DNA from: DASYQV01 sp036005125
GTDB taxonomy: Bacteria; Acidobacteriota; Vicinamibacteria; Vicinamibacterales; UBA2999
Assembly (NCBI GenBank): GCA_036005125.1
Contig: DASYQV010000123.1
Location: 1-21,731 of the forward strand
Direction of reading: 5' to 3'
DNA: 21,731 nt
Under the pieces are notes generated by a model. That model was not told where the DNA came from and searched no databases. It saw nothing but the letters and a program-made list of their open reading frames with translations. The position numbers and the translations under genes were made by a program. Below are positions 15,082 to 21,731 of the stretch, piece by piece. The number at the start of each line of letters is the position of its first letter. Positions within the stretch are counted from its first letter, which is position 1.

Positions 15082-16392
15082 ATGGGCCAACCGGTGATCG
15101 TGCCGCGGGGGGAGCATCAGATCTCTCGGAAGCAGATCGATCCCGACGCGCTGAAGGTCCTCTACCGGCTGCACCAATATAATTACGTGGCCTATCTGGT
15201 TGGCGGCAGCGTCCGCGACCTGCTGCTCGGGCGTCGGCCCAAAGACTTCGACATCGGCACGTCCGCGCATCCCTATCAGGTCAAGAAGCTGTTCCGGAAC
15301 TGCTGGATCGTCGGGCGGCGGTTCCGCCTTGCGCACGTGCGCTTCGGGCAGAAGACCATTGAGGTGGCAACGTTCCGGCGGCAGGTCACCGCCGACGATC
15401 AGGCACAGATGGAGGAGCTGTCGGCCGTCGACGGCATTCCGCTCGATCACGAGGCGGAGCTCGCCCGCGATCGTCTGATTCATCGCGACAACACATTCGG
15501 GACACCCGAACAGGATGCGTTCCGCCGCGACTTCACGGTGAATGCGCTCTTCTACAACATCGCGGATTTCTCCATCATCGACTACACGAGCGGCCTGGAC
15601 GATCTCAAGGCGGGTGTCGTCCGATCGATCGGCGACCCGAACGAGCGATTCCGCGAGGACCCGGTCCGGATGATGCGCGCCGTGGCGCTGGCCGCGCGGC
15701 TCGACTTCGCAATCGATCCGCCGATTGACACCGCCATCGAGCAGCACCGCGCCGACATCGCCCGGAGCGCGCCGCCGCGGCTCATGGACGAGTTCTACAA
15801 GATTCTGCGGTCCGGCCACTCCGAGCGGGCCCTCCTGATGATGGCGGAGCGTCGGCTTCTGGAACCGATTGCGTCACATCTGCAGGATGCGGCGGGGCCG
15901 GCGCTCGGGGCATCGCTGTCGGCGCTCGACGCCTTTCGCCGACGGTTCGAGGAAACACCGGACCTGCTGACCAACGCGATTCTGCTTGGCTCGTTGCTCG
16001 TGCCACTCGGGTACAACGCGCGCACCCTCATGGGTCAGCCCGTGCCAGACGGCGAGTTCCGTCGCGAGCCGCGCCTGTCGCTCGGCCTGCTGCCGCTCGC
16101 CCGACGCGACGTCGAGCGCTTGCGGCAAATCCTCGGACTGCAGCGGCGACTGACCGACATGACGCTGTCGCCCCGCGCGCGCCGGGCGCTGATGAACCGC
16201 GGACCGTTCCGCGAGGCCTTGATATGGTTGGAAATCCACGGGGATGAACCGGAAGCGCTCGAGCACTGGCGAGGCTTCATCGAGGCGGCGGGCGCCTACG
16301 AGCATCCGGGCGACGGCGCCGGCGAAGGACCGCGGCCGCCGCGAAGACGTCGGCGCCGGCGGCGACGTGGAGGGTTCCGGCCCAATCCTTAG
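15082..16392 (+). CDS. pcnB: Poly(A) polymerase / CCA-adding-type nucleotidyltransferase (PcnB-like)
   Basis: Class II nucleotidyltransferase of 436 residues acting on RNA 3' ends. It has the core motifs GGSVRD (41-46) and the catalytic DFD (Asp 55 and 57), then NCWIVGRRFRLAHVRFG (73-89). RRDFTVNALFYN (148-159) and EDPVRMMRA (192-200) follow. The GRRFRLAHV wording, the ADFSIIDYTSGLDDLKAGVV-type segment and the Arg-rich C-terminal tail (RRRRRRRRRGG) are characteristic of proteobacterial poly(A) polymerase I. I therefore favour polyadenylation of RNA for decay over tRNA CCA addition. The two activities are hard to separate by sequence, and this may be the only family member in the genome. The start at 15082 is favoured over upstream in-frame ATG 15022 because it lies 8 nt after an extended -10. 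Confidence 0.87.
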   Translation: MGQPVIVPRGEHQISRKQIDPDALKVLYRLHQYNYVAYLVGGSVRDLLLGRRPKDFDIGTSAHPYQVKKLFRNCWIVGRRFRLAHVRFGQKTIEVATFRRQVTADDQAQMEELSAVDGIPLDHEAELARDRLIHRDNTFGTPEQDAFRRDFTVNALFYNIADFSIIDYTSGLDDLKAGVVRSIGDPNERFREDPVRMMRAVALAARLDFAIDPPIDTAIEQHRADIARSAPPRLMDEFYKILRSGHSERALLMMAERRLLEPIASHLQDAAGPALGASLSALDAFRRRFEETPDLLTNAILLGSLLVPLGYNARTLMGQPVPDGEFRREPRLSLGLLPLARRDVERLRQILGLQRRLTDMTLSPRARRALMNRGPFREALIWLEIHGDEPEALEHWRGFIEAAGAYEHPGDGAGEGPRPPRRRRRRRRRGGFRPNP

Positions 16393-16498
16393 TAGGCAGT
16401 AGGCAGTAGGCAGCACACAGAAACGTAGTAGGCAGGAGGCAAGGCAGCGGGTGCAGAGTCCGATTTGAGGATGACTGCCTACTGCCTACTGCTTACTA
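16391..16498. repeat. Inverted heptamer-repeat locus (unit agtaggc) between convergent genes
   Basis: The array starts inside the pcnB stop codon. The left arm has three perfect AGTAGGC units (16391-16411) and further degenerate copies near 16426-16445. The right arm (about 16473-16498) has the complementary ACTGCCT, ACTGCCT, ACTGCTT. The arms could pair over about 25 bases on either strand. The array ends 8 bp before the serC stop codon. Same layout, different unit, compared with the other junctions. Confidence 0.9.
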
Positions 16499-16506
16499 GA
16501 GCTGAG

Positions 16507-17598
16507 CTACCCGTGCTTCCGTTCGAACTCCCGCATGAACTGCACGAGCGCACCGACCCCTTCCTCGGGGAACGCGTTGTAGATCGAGGCGCGTATGCCC
16601 CCGACCGAGCGGTGTCCCTTGAGGCCATCGAGGCCGGCGGCCGTCGACTCTTTCACGAACAGTTTTTCCAGCTCCTCGCTGCCCAGCCGGAACGTCACGT
16701 TCATCAGCGAGCGAGAGTCTTTTTGTGCCGTCCCTCTGTAGAAGCCGGAACGATCGATCTCCGCGTACAGCTTCCCCGCTTTGCGTTCGTTCACCTGCGC
16801 AATCGCCTCGAGACCTCCCTGCCGGCGCAGCCACTTCATCGTCAAGCCCAGGACGTAGATGCCGAATGTCGGCGGTGTGTTGTACAGGGAGCCGTTCTCC
16901 GCGTGAACTTTGTAGTTGAGCATCGTCGGCAGTGAATCCTTCGAGCGCGCGAGCAGATCGTTGCGGACGATGACGAGCGTGACGCCTGACGGGCCGAGGT
17001 TCTTCTGCGCGCCGGCGTAAATCAACGCGTGCTTCGAGATGTCGATCGGCCGGCTGAACATGTCCGACGAGGTATCGCTCACGAGCGGCGCGGCGCCTGC
17101 ATCCGGCAGATTCTTCCATTCAGTGCCGAAGAGCGTGTTGTTCGACGTCATGTGCACATAGGCGGCGCCCGGTGTCAGCTTCAACTCCTCCTGACGCGGG
17201 ATGCGGGTAAAGATGTCGCCTCCTTCGGTCCAGGCGACGTTCGCGTTCCCGACCTTCTTCGCCTCTTTGAGCGCCTTCTGCGCCCATCCGCCGGTAACTA
17301 TGTAGTCGGCCGTGGCGCCGGGCGTAAGGATGTTCAGCGGGACCATCGAGAACTGGAGGCTGGCTCCGCCCTGCAGCAGCATGACTGTGTAGTCGGGCGA
17401 GATATTGGCCAGCGCGCGAATGTCCTCGATGGCGCGATGCAGGATATCTTCGAACGTCTTCGAACGATGGCTGATCTCCATCACGGACATTCCGACGCCC
17501 GGGAGCGCAATGAGATCGCGCTGCGCTTCCTCGAGCACGGCGAGCGGCAGCACCGCGGGACCGGCGGCAAAGTTGAAGATGCGTGTCGTGGTCGGCAT
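16507..17598 (-). CDS. serC: Phosphoserine aminotransferase
   Basis: PLP-dependent class V aminotransferase converting 3-phosphohydroxypyruvate and glutamate to phosphoserine and 2-oxoglutarate, the second step of serine synthesis; it may also serve pyridoxal phosphate synthesis. The 363-residue protein matches the family in length. Signatures include the N-terminal FNFAAGPAVLPLAVLEEAQ, SVMEISHRSK (38-47), QGGASLQFSMVPLN, SDTSSDMFSRPID, and the PLP Schiff-base Lys 199 in GAQKNLGPSGVT. YNTPPTFGIYVLGL and the C-terminal SVGGIRASIYNAFPEEGV complete it. GGAG lies 7 nt before the ATG. It is downstream of serA in the same direction, separated by a heptamer-repeat array. Confidence 0.97.
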   Translation of the reverse strand: MPTTTRIFNFAAGPAVLPLAVLEEAQRDLIALPGVGMSVMEISHRSKTFEDILHRAIEDIRALANISPDYTVMLLQGGASLQFSMVPLNILTPGATADYIVTGGWAQKALKEAKKVGNANVAWTEGGDIFTRIPRQEELKLTPGAAYVHMTSNNTLFGTEWKNLPDAGAAPLVSDTSSDMFSRPIDISKHALIYAGAQKNLGPSGVTLVIVRNDLLARSKDSLPTMLNYKVHAENGSLYNTPPTFGIYVLGLTMKWLRRQGGLEAIAQVNERKAGKLYAEIDRSGFYRGTAQKDSRSLMNVTFRLGSEELEKLFVKESTAAGLDGLKGHRSVGGIRASIYNAFPEEGVGALVQFMREFERKHG

Positions 17599-17611
17599 GT
17601 GAACACTCCGT

Positions 17612-17695
17612 GGGCTTCGGGCTTAGGGCCTAGGGCTTAGGGCTTAAGGGGCTCAAAGCTTAAGCCCCCTGAGCCTTAAGCCCTAAGCCCTGAGC
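17612..17695. repeat. Inverted heptamer-repeat locus (unit gggctta) in the serA-serC spacer
   Basis: The spacer between the serA stop and the serC start contains GGGCTTC GGGCTTA, then GGGCCTA GGGCTTA GGGCTTA, followed after a short centre by the complementary TAAGCCC units (TTAAGCCCTAAGCCCTGAGCC). The arms can form a stable imperfect stem of about 30 bp. It lies inside a presumed operon, unlike the other heptamer arrays, which separate convergent genes, so it might attenuate or separate serC from serA. serC keeps its own Shine-Dalgarno site after the array. Confidence 0.9.
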
Positions 17696-18919
17696 CTATA
17701 TTTTGACCAAGTGCAGATTCAGAATGTCTTCGTTACCCTTTTCGATGGCCCGCAACAGGGCGGCCGGCGGCTCGCTGTCGAGATTGATGCGCGCTATGGC
17801 CGCCTGCGCGCCGTCGAAAATGATGTTCTCGGTCTCCTGCACGTTCAAGTTGCCGCTGCGCAGGTGGTTGAAGACGTGCGCGAGGACGCCGGGCTTGTCG
17901 CGGTGACGAACGACCAGCATGTGCGAGGCCGGCGTCTGTTTCGACAGGTTCACCACGTTCGGCACCGTGCCGGTCTCGTTGTAGGTGCGGACGATACGCA
18001 CCGTTTCCGCGGCAATGGCCTCCTGAGCCTGGTCGGTAGACGCGCCGATGTGGTGCGTCCCGTACACGTTGGGCAGCCCGAGAATCGGATCGCTGAACTC
18101 GCCGGTTGCAGAGGACGGCTCGGCGGCGTACACGTCGAGGGCGACGCGGAGCGTGCGCGCCTTCACCGTCTCGGCCAGCGCGGCGTAGTCGACGACCTCG
18201 CCGCGCGCGGTATTGACGAAGAACGCGCCCGGCTTCATCCGCCCGAGGATTCCGGTGCCCACGAAGTTCCGGGTATCGGGGGTCAACGCAAGATGAATGC
18301 TCAGGACGTCGCAGCGCTCGGCCACCTCCTCGGGCGTGTTGATGACGGTCACCTCGATGTCGTCAGGCACATCTTCGAGAGCGGCCGCCCCCCGCTCGAG
18401 AAAGCGGCGGCTCCAGACGAGGACCGGCATGCCGAACCCGCGCGCGCGGCGCGCCATCTCCTGTCCGATGCTGCCAAAGCCGATGAGCCCGAGCGTGCGC
18501 CCGTAGAGACCGCACGCCTGTGAGTATTCCTTCTTGTTCCATCGGCCCGCCCTCAAATCGGTCACGTTGTCGGGGATGCGCCGGTCGAGCGCCAGGATCA
18601 GCCCGAAGGCAAGCTCCGCCACCGCGATGGCGTTCTTGCCCGGACAATTGGAGACATAGATGCCACGCCTGGACGCGGCGACCACGTCAATCGTATTCAC
18701 GCCGGCGCCGGCACGCACGACCAGCGAGAGACGGCCCGCATCGAGCATCGCCTCGGTGACCTTCGTCGACCGTACGACGAGCACGTCCGCGCCGCTGTTG
18801 CGAATGGCATTGGTCAGCGGCTCGTCGACGAGATCGGGTTTGTAGAGAACCTCGCAGCCGGCAGCCAACAGCGCCTCGATGCCGCTCTCCTCGAATTTGT
18901 CTGCAATCAGAACCTTCAT
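17696..18919 (-). CDS. serA: D-3-phosphoglycerate dehydrogenase with ACT domain
   Basis: NAD-dependent oxidation of 3-phosphoglycerate to 3-phosphohydroxypyruvate, the committed step of serine synthesis. The 407-residue protein has substrate- and nucleotide-binding domains with the Rossmann motif GFGSIG (147-152). The catalytic triad is Arg 239 (NTARG), Glu 267 (AAEP) and His 290 (THHIGAST). The C-terminal ACT domain (about 332-407) reads HMLVVRHRDKPGVLAHVFNH and ends LNLHLVKI. Length and layout match the E. coli-type short form, so feedback inhibition by serine through the ACT domain is likely. The segment between the Rossmann motif and SIHL is slightly longer than in E. coli. No clear Shine-Dalgarno precedes the ATG. 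A paired-hairpin repeat separates it from the upstream DUF1015 gene. Confidence 0.96.
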   Translation of the reverse strand: MKVLIADKFEESGIEALLAAGCEVLYKPDLVDEPLTNAIRNSGADVLVVRSTKVTEAMLDAGRLSLVVRAGAGVNTIDVVAASRRGIYVSNCPGKNAIAVAELAFGLILALDRRIPDNVTDLRAGRWNKKEYSQACGLYGRTLGLIGFGSIGQEMARRARGFGMPVLVWSRRFLERGAAALEDVPDDIEVTVINTPEEVAERCDVLSIHLALTPDTRNFVGTGILGRMKPGAFFVNTARGEVVDYAALAETVKARTLRVALDVYAAEPSSATGEFSDPILGLPNVYGTHHIGASTDQAQEAIAAETVRIVRTYNETGTVPNVVNLSKQTPASHMLVVRHRDKPGVLAHVFNHLRSGNLNVQETENIIFDGAQAAIARINLDSEPPAALLRAIEKGNEDILNLHLVKI

Positions 18920-18933
18920 GGTTCGACGCCTGG

Positions 18934-18991
18934 GCGGGTCTGAAGACCCGCGCTACAGGTACCGAATGTAGCCGCGGGTCCTCACCCGCGG
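18934..18991. repeat. REP-like inverted pair with three hairpins
   Basis: Three adjacent perfect inverted repeats: GCGGGTCT-GA-AGACCCGC (18934-18951), GCTACA/TGTAGC (18952-18957 and 18967-18972), and CCGCGGGT-CCTC-ACCCGCGG (18972-18991). Read another way, the element is two copies of a roughly 24-bp unit, hairpin plus CTACA tail, in head-to-head orientation. That is the arrangement of REP/BIME elements. It fills the gap between the DUF1015 stop and the serA start. It could stabilise or terminate the upstream mRNA, or be a mobile REP copy; no transposase is in the window. Confidence 0.8.
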
Positions 18992-18993
18992 AC

Positions 18994-20214
18994 TCAGATG
19001 ACATGTGACAAGAGGCCGTCGCGCAGCTTGGGCTCGAACCACGTGGACTTGGGAGGCATGATGCCGCCCGCATCGGAGATCGCCATCAGGTCGTTCACGC
19101 TCACGGGGTACATCGAAAAGGCAACCGCCGCCTTGCCCGAGTTCACGAGCGCTTCGAGCTCCGACGTGCCGCGGCCTCCGCCGACGAAGTCGACGCGCTT
19201 GTCGGTCCGGACGTCGCCGATCCCAAGGAGCGGGGCGAGGATGGTGTCCTGCAGCCGGCTGACGTCGAGCCGCTCGGCGGGCGTGAGATTCGACGACGGA
19301 TCGCCCAGCGCAATCGAATGCCAACGGCCATCGAGGTACATCGCCACCTCGCCGCGCCTCCGCGGGATCGCGGGGCCGTCGGTGACGGTGAACTGCGTGC
19401 CGAGTCGCGCCAGAAACGACGCGGGCGTGAACGGCCCGAGATCTTTCACGACGCGGTTGTAGGAGAGGATCTGCACCTGGCTGTCGGGGAATGCGACGGC
19501 CAGGAACGTGTCCCACTCGCCGGCGGCGGCGGTGGCACCGCGGAGCTCCTGCCGGGCGCGCGCTGCGCTCGCAGCCCGGTGATGGCCGTCGGCAATATAG
19601 AGCGCCGGAATCTTCGCAAACGCAGCAATCAGATCGCCCTGGTCACGATCGCCCACGCGCCACACCGTGTGCTGCACCTCGTCTGCCGCCGTGAAGTCGA
19701 ACAGCGGCCGTCCGCCGGTCGCGATCCGCGCAACGATCGCGTCGACGGCTGACGACGCCCGGTACGCGAGGAACACGGGGCCCGTCTGCGCCCGAAGCGC
19801 GAGCATATGACGCGTGCGATCGTCCTCCTTGTCGCGCCTCGTGCGCTCGTGTTTCCTGATCAGATCGTTGTCGTACTCGTCCATCGAGTAGGCGGCTGCC
19901 ACGCCGGTCTGCACGTGCGCGCCCATGCGCAGTCGGTACACATAGAGGCTTGGCTTGTCTTCGAGCACGAGCGGCGCGGTCGATCTCAACCGGCTGAAAT
20001 TCTCAGCCGCCTTGGCGTACACCGTCTCGTCATATGGATTCGTACCGGGCGGCAGATCGATCTCGGCACGCGAGACGTACAGAAAGCTCAAGAGATTTCC
20101 GTCAGCAAGTGCGGCAGCTTCTTCTGCATTGACGACATCGTAGGGGACGGCGGCGACGCGAGCGGCTGAGTCGGGCGTGGGCCGCAGCGCCCTGAACGGA
20201 ACGAGCGAGGCCAT
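18994..20214 (-). CDS. DUF1015 protein of the serine-biosynthesis cluster
   Basis: A 406-residue cytoplasmic DUF1015 protein. Family hallmarks are the N-terminal LVPFRALRP and VAAVPYDVVN, the charged motif IRKHERTRRDKEDDRTRHM (119-137) and YIADGHHRAASAAR (207-220). The C-terminal part has MPPKSTWFEPKLRDGL. The biochemical role is not established. DGHHR (209-213) recalls the ParB/Srx-like active site of free serine kinases such as SerK. In other bacteria I recall the gene beside serA and serC, as here. The serB phosphatase gene is absent from the cluster, so a role at the phosphoserine/serine step is an attractive inference, not a fact. The start at 20214 fits the family N-terminus. TATAAT on the minus strand ends 10 nt upstream, suggesting that the operon starts here with a very short leader. 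Confidence 0.88.
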   Translation of the reverse strand: MASLVPFRALRPTPDSAARVAAVPYDVVNAEEAAALADGNLLSFLYVSRAEIDLPPGTNPYDETVYAKAAENFSRLRSTAPLVLEDKPSLYVYRLRMGAHVQTGVAAAYSMDEYDNDLIRKHERTRRDKEDDRTRHMLALRAQTGPVFLAYRASSAVDAIVARIATGGRPLFDFTAADEVQHTVWRVGDRDQGDLIAAFAKIPALYIADGHHRAASAARARQELRGATAAAGEWDTFLAVAFPDSQVQILSYNRVVKDLGPFTPASFLARLGTQFTVTDGPAIPRRRGEVAMYLDGRWHSIALGDPSSNLTPAERLDVSRLQDTILAPLLGIGDVRTDKRVDFVGGGRGTSELEALVNSGKAAVAFSMYPVSVNDLMAISDAGGIMPPKSTWFEPKLRDGLLSHVI

Positions 20215-20224
20215 GGAAAAGGAA

Positions 20225-20230
20225 ATTATA
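20225..20230 (-). promoter_or_regulatory. Consensus -10 element of the DUF1015-serA-serC operon
   Basis: A perfect TATAAT on the minus strand, preceded by GAC, ends 10 nt before the DUF1015 start codon. The best -35-like hexamer is TTGCCT at 20256-20251, with a long 20-nt spacer. There is no Shine-Dalgarno sequence in the short leader. Confidence 0.55.
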
Positions 20231-20291
20231 GTCGGCTTCGCGTCTCCGGCAGGCAATGGTACGCTGCCAGATTGGTCGGAGGACGTCTTCC

Positions 20292-21731
20292 ATGCTGTCA
20301 GGGTCATTGCATTTGACGAGCACGCGCATCGGCGCACTGCTCCTGTGCCTGCTCGGGCCTTTCGTCGCGACCGCGCATGCGCAGAGCGCCACGGGTGAAG
20401 TGCAGGGCACGGTGGTCGACCAGTCGGGCGCCGTGCTGCCCGGCGTCACGATCACCATCATCAATACCGCGACGGGCGCGACCCGTGAAACCGTCACCGA
20501 TGCAGACGGTTTGTTTACGGTCCCCGGATTACCCGTCGGTCCGTACGAGGTGACGGCGGCACTGCAGGGGTTTGCGACGCGGCGGCAGCCCGAGGTGCGC
20601 GTGCAGGTAGGCCAGACGATCACGCTGCGGCTCGAGCTCGGCGTGGCGGCGCTTGCTGAAACGATTACGGTGGCCAGCACGGCCCCGGTGGTCGAAACGA
20701 CACGGTCTCAGGTGAGCACCGTGGTCAATTCAACAGCCGTGGCAAACCTGCCGACCAACGGCCGGAACTTCATCGACTTCGTGCTGCTCACCCCGGGCGT
20801 CACGCGCGACGTCCGCAGCGGCGACATCAGCTTCGCCGGCCAGCGCGGCACGCTCAACAGCCTCGTCGTCGACGGCGCTGACAACAACAACACGTTCTTC
20901 GGCCAGGCGCTCGGCCGCACCGGAACGGGCCGCGCGCCCTATCAATTCAGCCAGGAGGCCGTGCAGGAATTCCAGGTGAACACCAACGCCTACTCCGCCG
21001 AGTACGGACGCGCCGGCGGCGCCGTGATCAACGTGGTGACCAAGTCGGGCACGAACCAATTCACCGGATCGATGTTCGAGTTCTACCGCGACAAGGCGCT
21101 CAACGCGAACAACGCCATCAACGAGCGCTTCAACCGGCCGAAGTCGCCGTATCACTACAACCAGTTCGGCGGGGTCATCGGCGGGCCCATCGCCAAGAAC
21201 AAGCATTTCTTCTTTTTCAATTACGACGGTCAGCGGAATACCCAGCCGAATTTCGTCTTCCTGAATCTGCCGCCCAACGTCCCGACCGATCCCGATAGGC
21301 AGGCGGCCCTCGACACGCTCCGTCCGCTGGCCGCGAGCTGGGAACGCACGCAGAACCAGGACGTCTTTCTGGTCAAGACGGATCATCAGATCACCGGAAC
21401 CCAGCGCGTGACGCTCCGCTACAACCACCAGAATTTCACCGGAGCCGGGTTCGAGAGCGGCGGGCCTCAGCAGTCGTTTCAAACCACGGGCGCGTCGAAA
21501 GTCTTCACGCGCACGTTCAACGCGACGTGGGCCAGCGTCATGGGGTCGAACGCGTTCAACGAGGCGCGCTTCCAGGTGGCGCGTGACCGCGAGCCGGGCG
21601 AGGCCAACAGCGATGCGCCGCAGGCCGACGTGCGCGAGGGCGGCAACCTGGTGCTGCGCATCGGCCGCAACTTCTTCAGCCCGCGCGAGACCACGGTCAA
21701 GCGGCTGCAGTTTGCCGACACGCTTACGTGG
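20292..21731 (+). CDS. Oar-like TonB-dependent receptor, N-terminal 480 residues (partial)
   Basis: Outer-membrane receptor taking up a large or scarce nutrient using TonB energy; the gene continues past the window edge. Start ATG has GGAGGA 8 nt upstream. Signal peptide (1-30, ending AHA-Q) is followed by a carboxypeptidase-regulatory-like beta domain (about 32-117): GEVQGTVVDQSGAVLPGVTI, DADGLFTVPGLPVGPYEV. A short linker (ETITVAS) leads to the plug domain (about 140-260): NLPTNGRNFIDFVLLTPGV, LVVDGADNNNTF, EAVQEFQVNTNAYSAEYGRA, GGAVINVVTKSGTN. The barrel begins with FEFYRDKALNANNAINE and GGVIGGPIAKNKHFFFFNYD. This is the Oar/RagA-like type expanded in Acidobacteriota. The substrate cannot be predicted. 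It diverges from the DUF1015 operon with 77 bp between starts. Confidence 0.93.
   Translation, partial: MLSGSLHLTSTRIGALLLCLLGPFVATAHAQSATGEVQGTVVDQSGAVLPGVTITIINTATGATRETVTDADGLFTVPGLPVGPYEVTAALQGFATRRQPEVRVQVGQTITLRLELGVAALAETITVASTAPVVETTRSQVSTVVNSTAVANLPTNGRNFIDFVLLTPGVTRDVRSGDISFAGQRGTLNSLVVDGADNNNTFFGQALGRTGTGRAPYQFSQEAVQEFQVNTNAYSAEYGRAGGAVINVVTKSGTNQFTGSMFEFYRDKALNANNAINERFNRPKSPYHYNQFGGVIGGPIAKNKHFFFFNYDGQRNTQPNFVFLNLPPNVPTDPDRQAALDTLRPLAASWERTQNQDVFLVKTDHQITGTQRVTLRYNHQNFTGAGFESGGPQQSFQTTGASKVFTRTFNATWASVMGSNAFNEARFQVARDREPGEANSDAPQADVREGGNLVLRIGRNFFSPRETTVKRLQFADTLTW

Overview
The window looks like chromosomal DNA of a high-GC acidobacterium, possibly of the Vicinamibacteria type. 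This is inferred from content, not from a marker gene. The main pointers are a VWFA-related protein of the kind common in Acidobacteriota, an Oar-like TonB-dependent receptor with a carboxypeptidase-regulatory domain, a TonB protein with an N-terminal helix-turn-helix, and a secreted jelly-roll-like protein of a kind common in that phylum. No rRNA, tRNA, prophage, transposase or CRISPR array is visible. Gene density is high and the gene content is mostly housekeeping plus envelope.

Layout. Bases 1-1412 (minus strand): start of a small membrane protein at the edge, and myo-inositol-1-phosphate synthase. 1443-6569 (plus): a class I methyltransferase, an 11-bp tandem repeat, HTH-TonB, a membrane protein, a secreted VWA protein, a ZIP metal transporter and a periplasmic BON protein. 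6735-8068 (minus): a membrane-anchored lipoprotein translationally coupled to a zinc-ribbon GNAT acetyltransferase. 8093-10807 (plus): DNA polymerase I. 11091-13217 (minus): a DUF2339 multi-pass membrane protein. 13328-14053 (plus): a secreted carbohydrate-binding-like protein. 14144-14986 (minus): an exported TPR-like protein. 15082-16392 (plus): a poly(A) polymerase/CCA-adding-type enzyme. 16507-20214 (minus): a serine-biosynthesis cluster, DUF1015-serA-serC. 20292-end (plus): the first 480 codons of a TonB-dependent receptor.

The most unusual signal lies between the genes. All four convergent gene junctions, and the serA-serC spacer, are filled almost stop-codon to stop-codon by short direct repeats with a 7-nt period, arranged as two inverted arms. 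The heptamer differs at each locus (for example aatcacc, cctgatt, attcttg, agtaggc, gggctta), but the architecture is the same. These may act as bidirectional terminators or be products of an unknown heptamer-generating process. A second recurring signal is a -10-like hexamer 6-10 nt upstream of many start codons, often in overlapping divergent pairs, which suggests leaderless transcripts.

Two protein-level points stand out. PolA has lost three of four proofreading metal ligands and carries Tyr at the O-helix position that is Phe in E. coli and Taq. The serine cluster lacks serB but contains a DUF1015 protein with a DGHHR motif.
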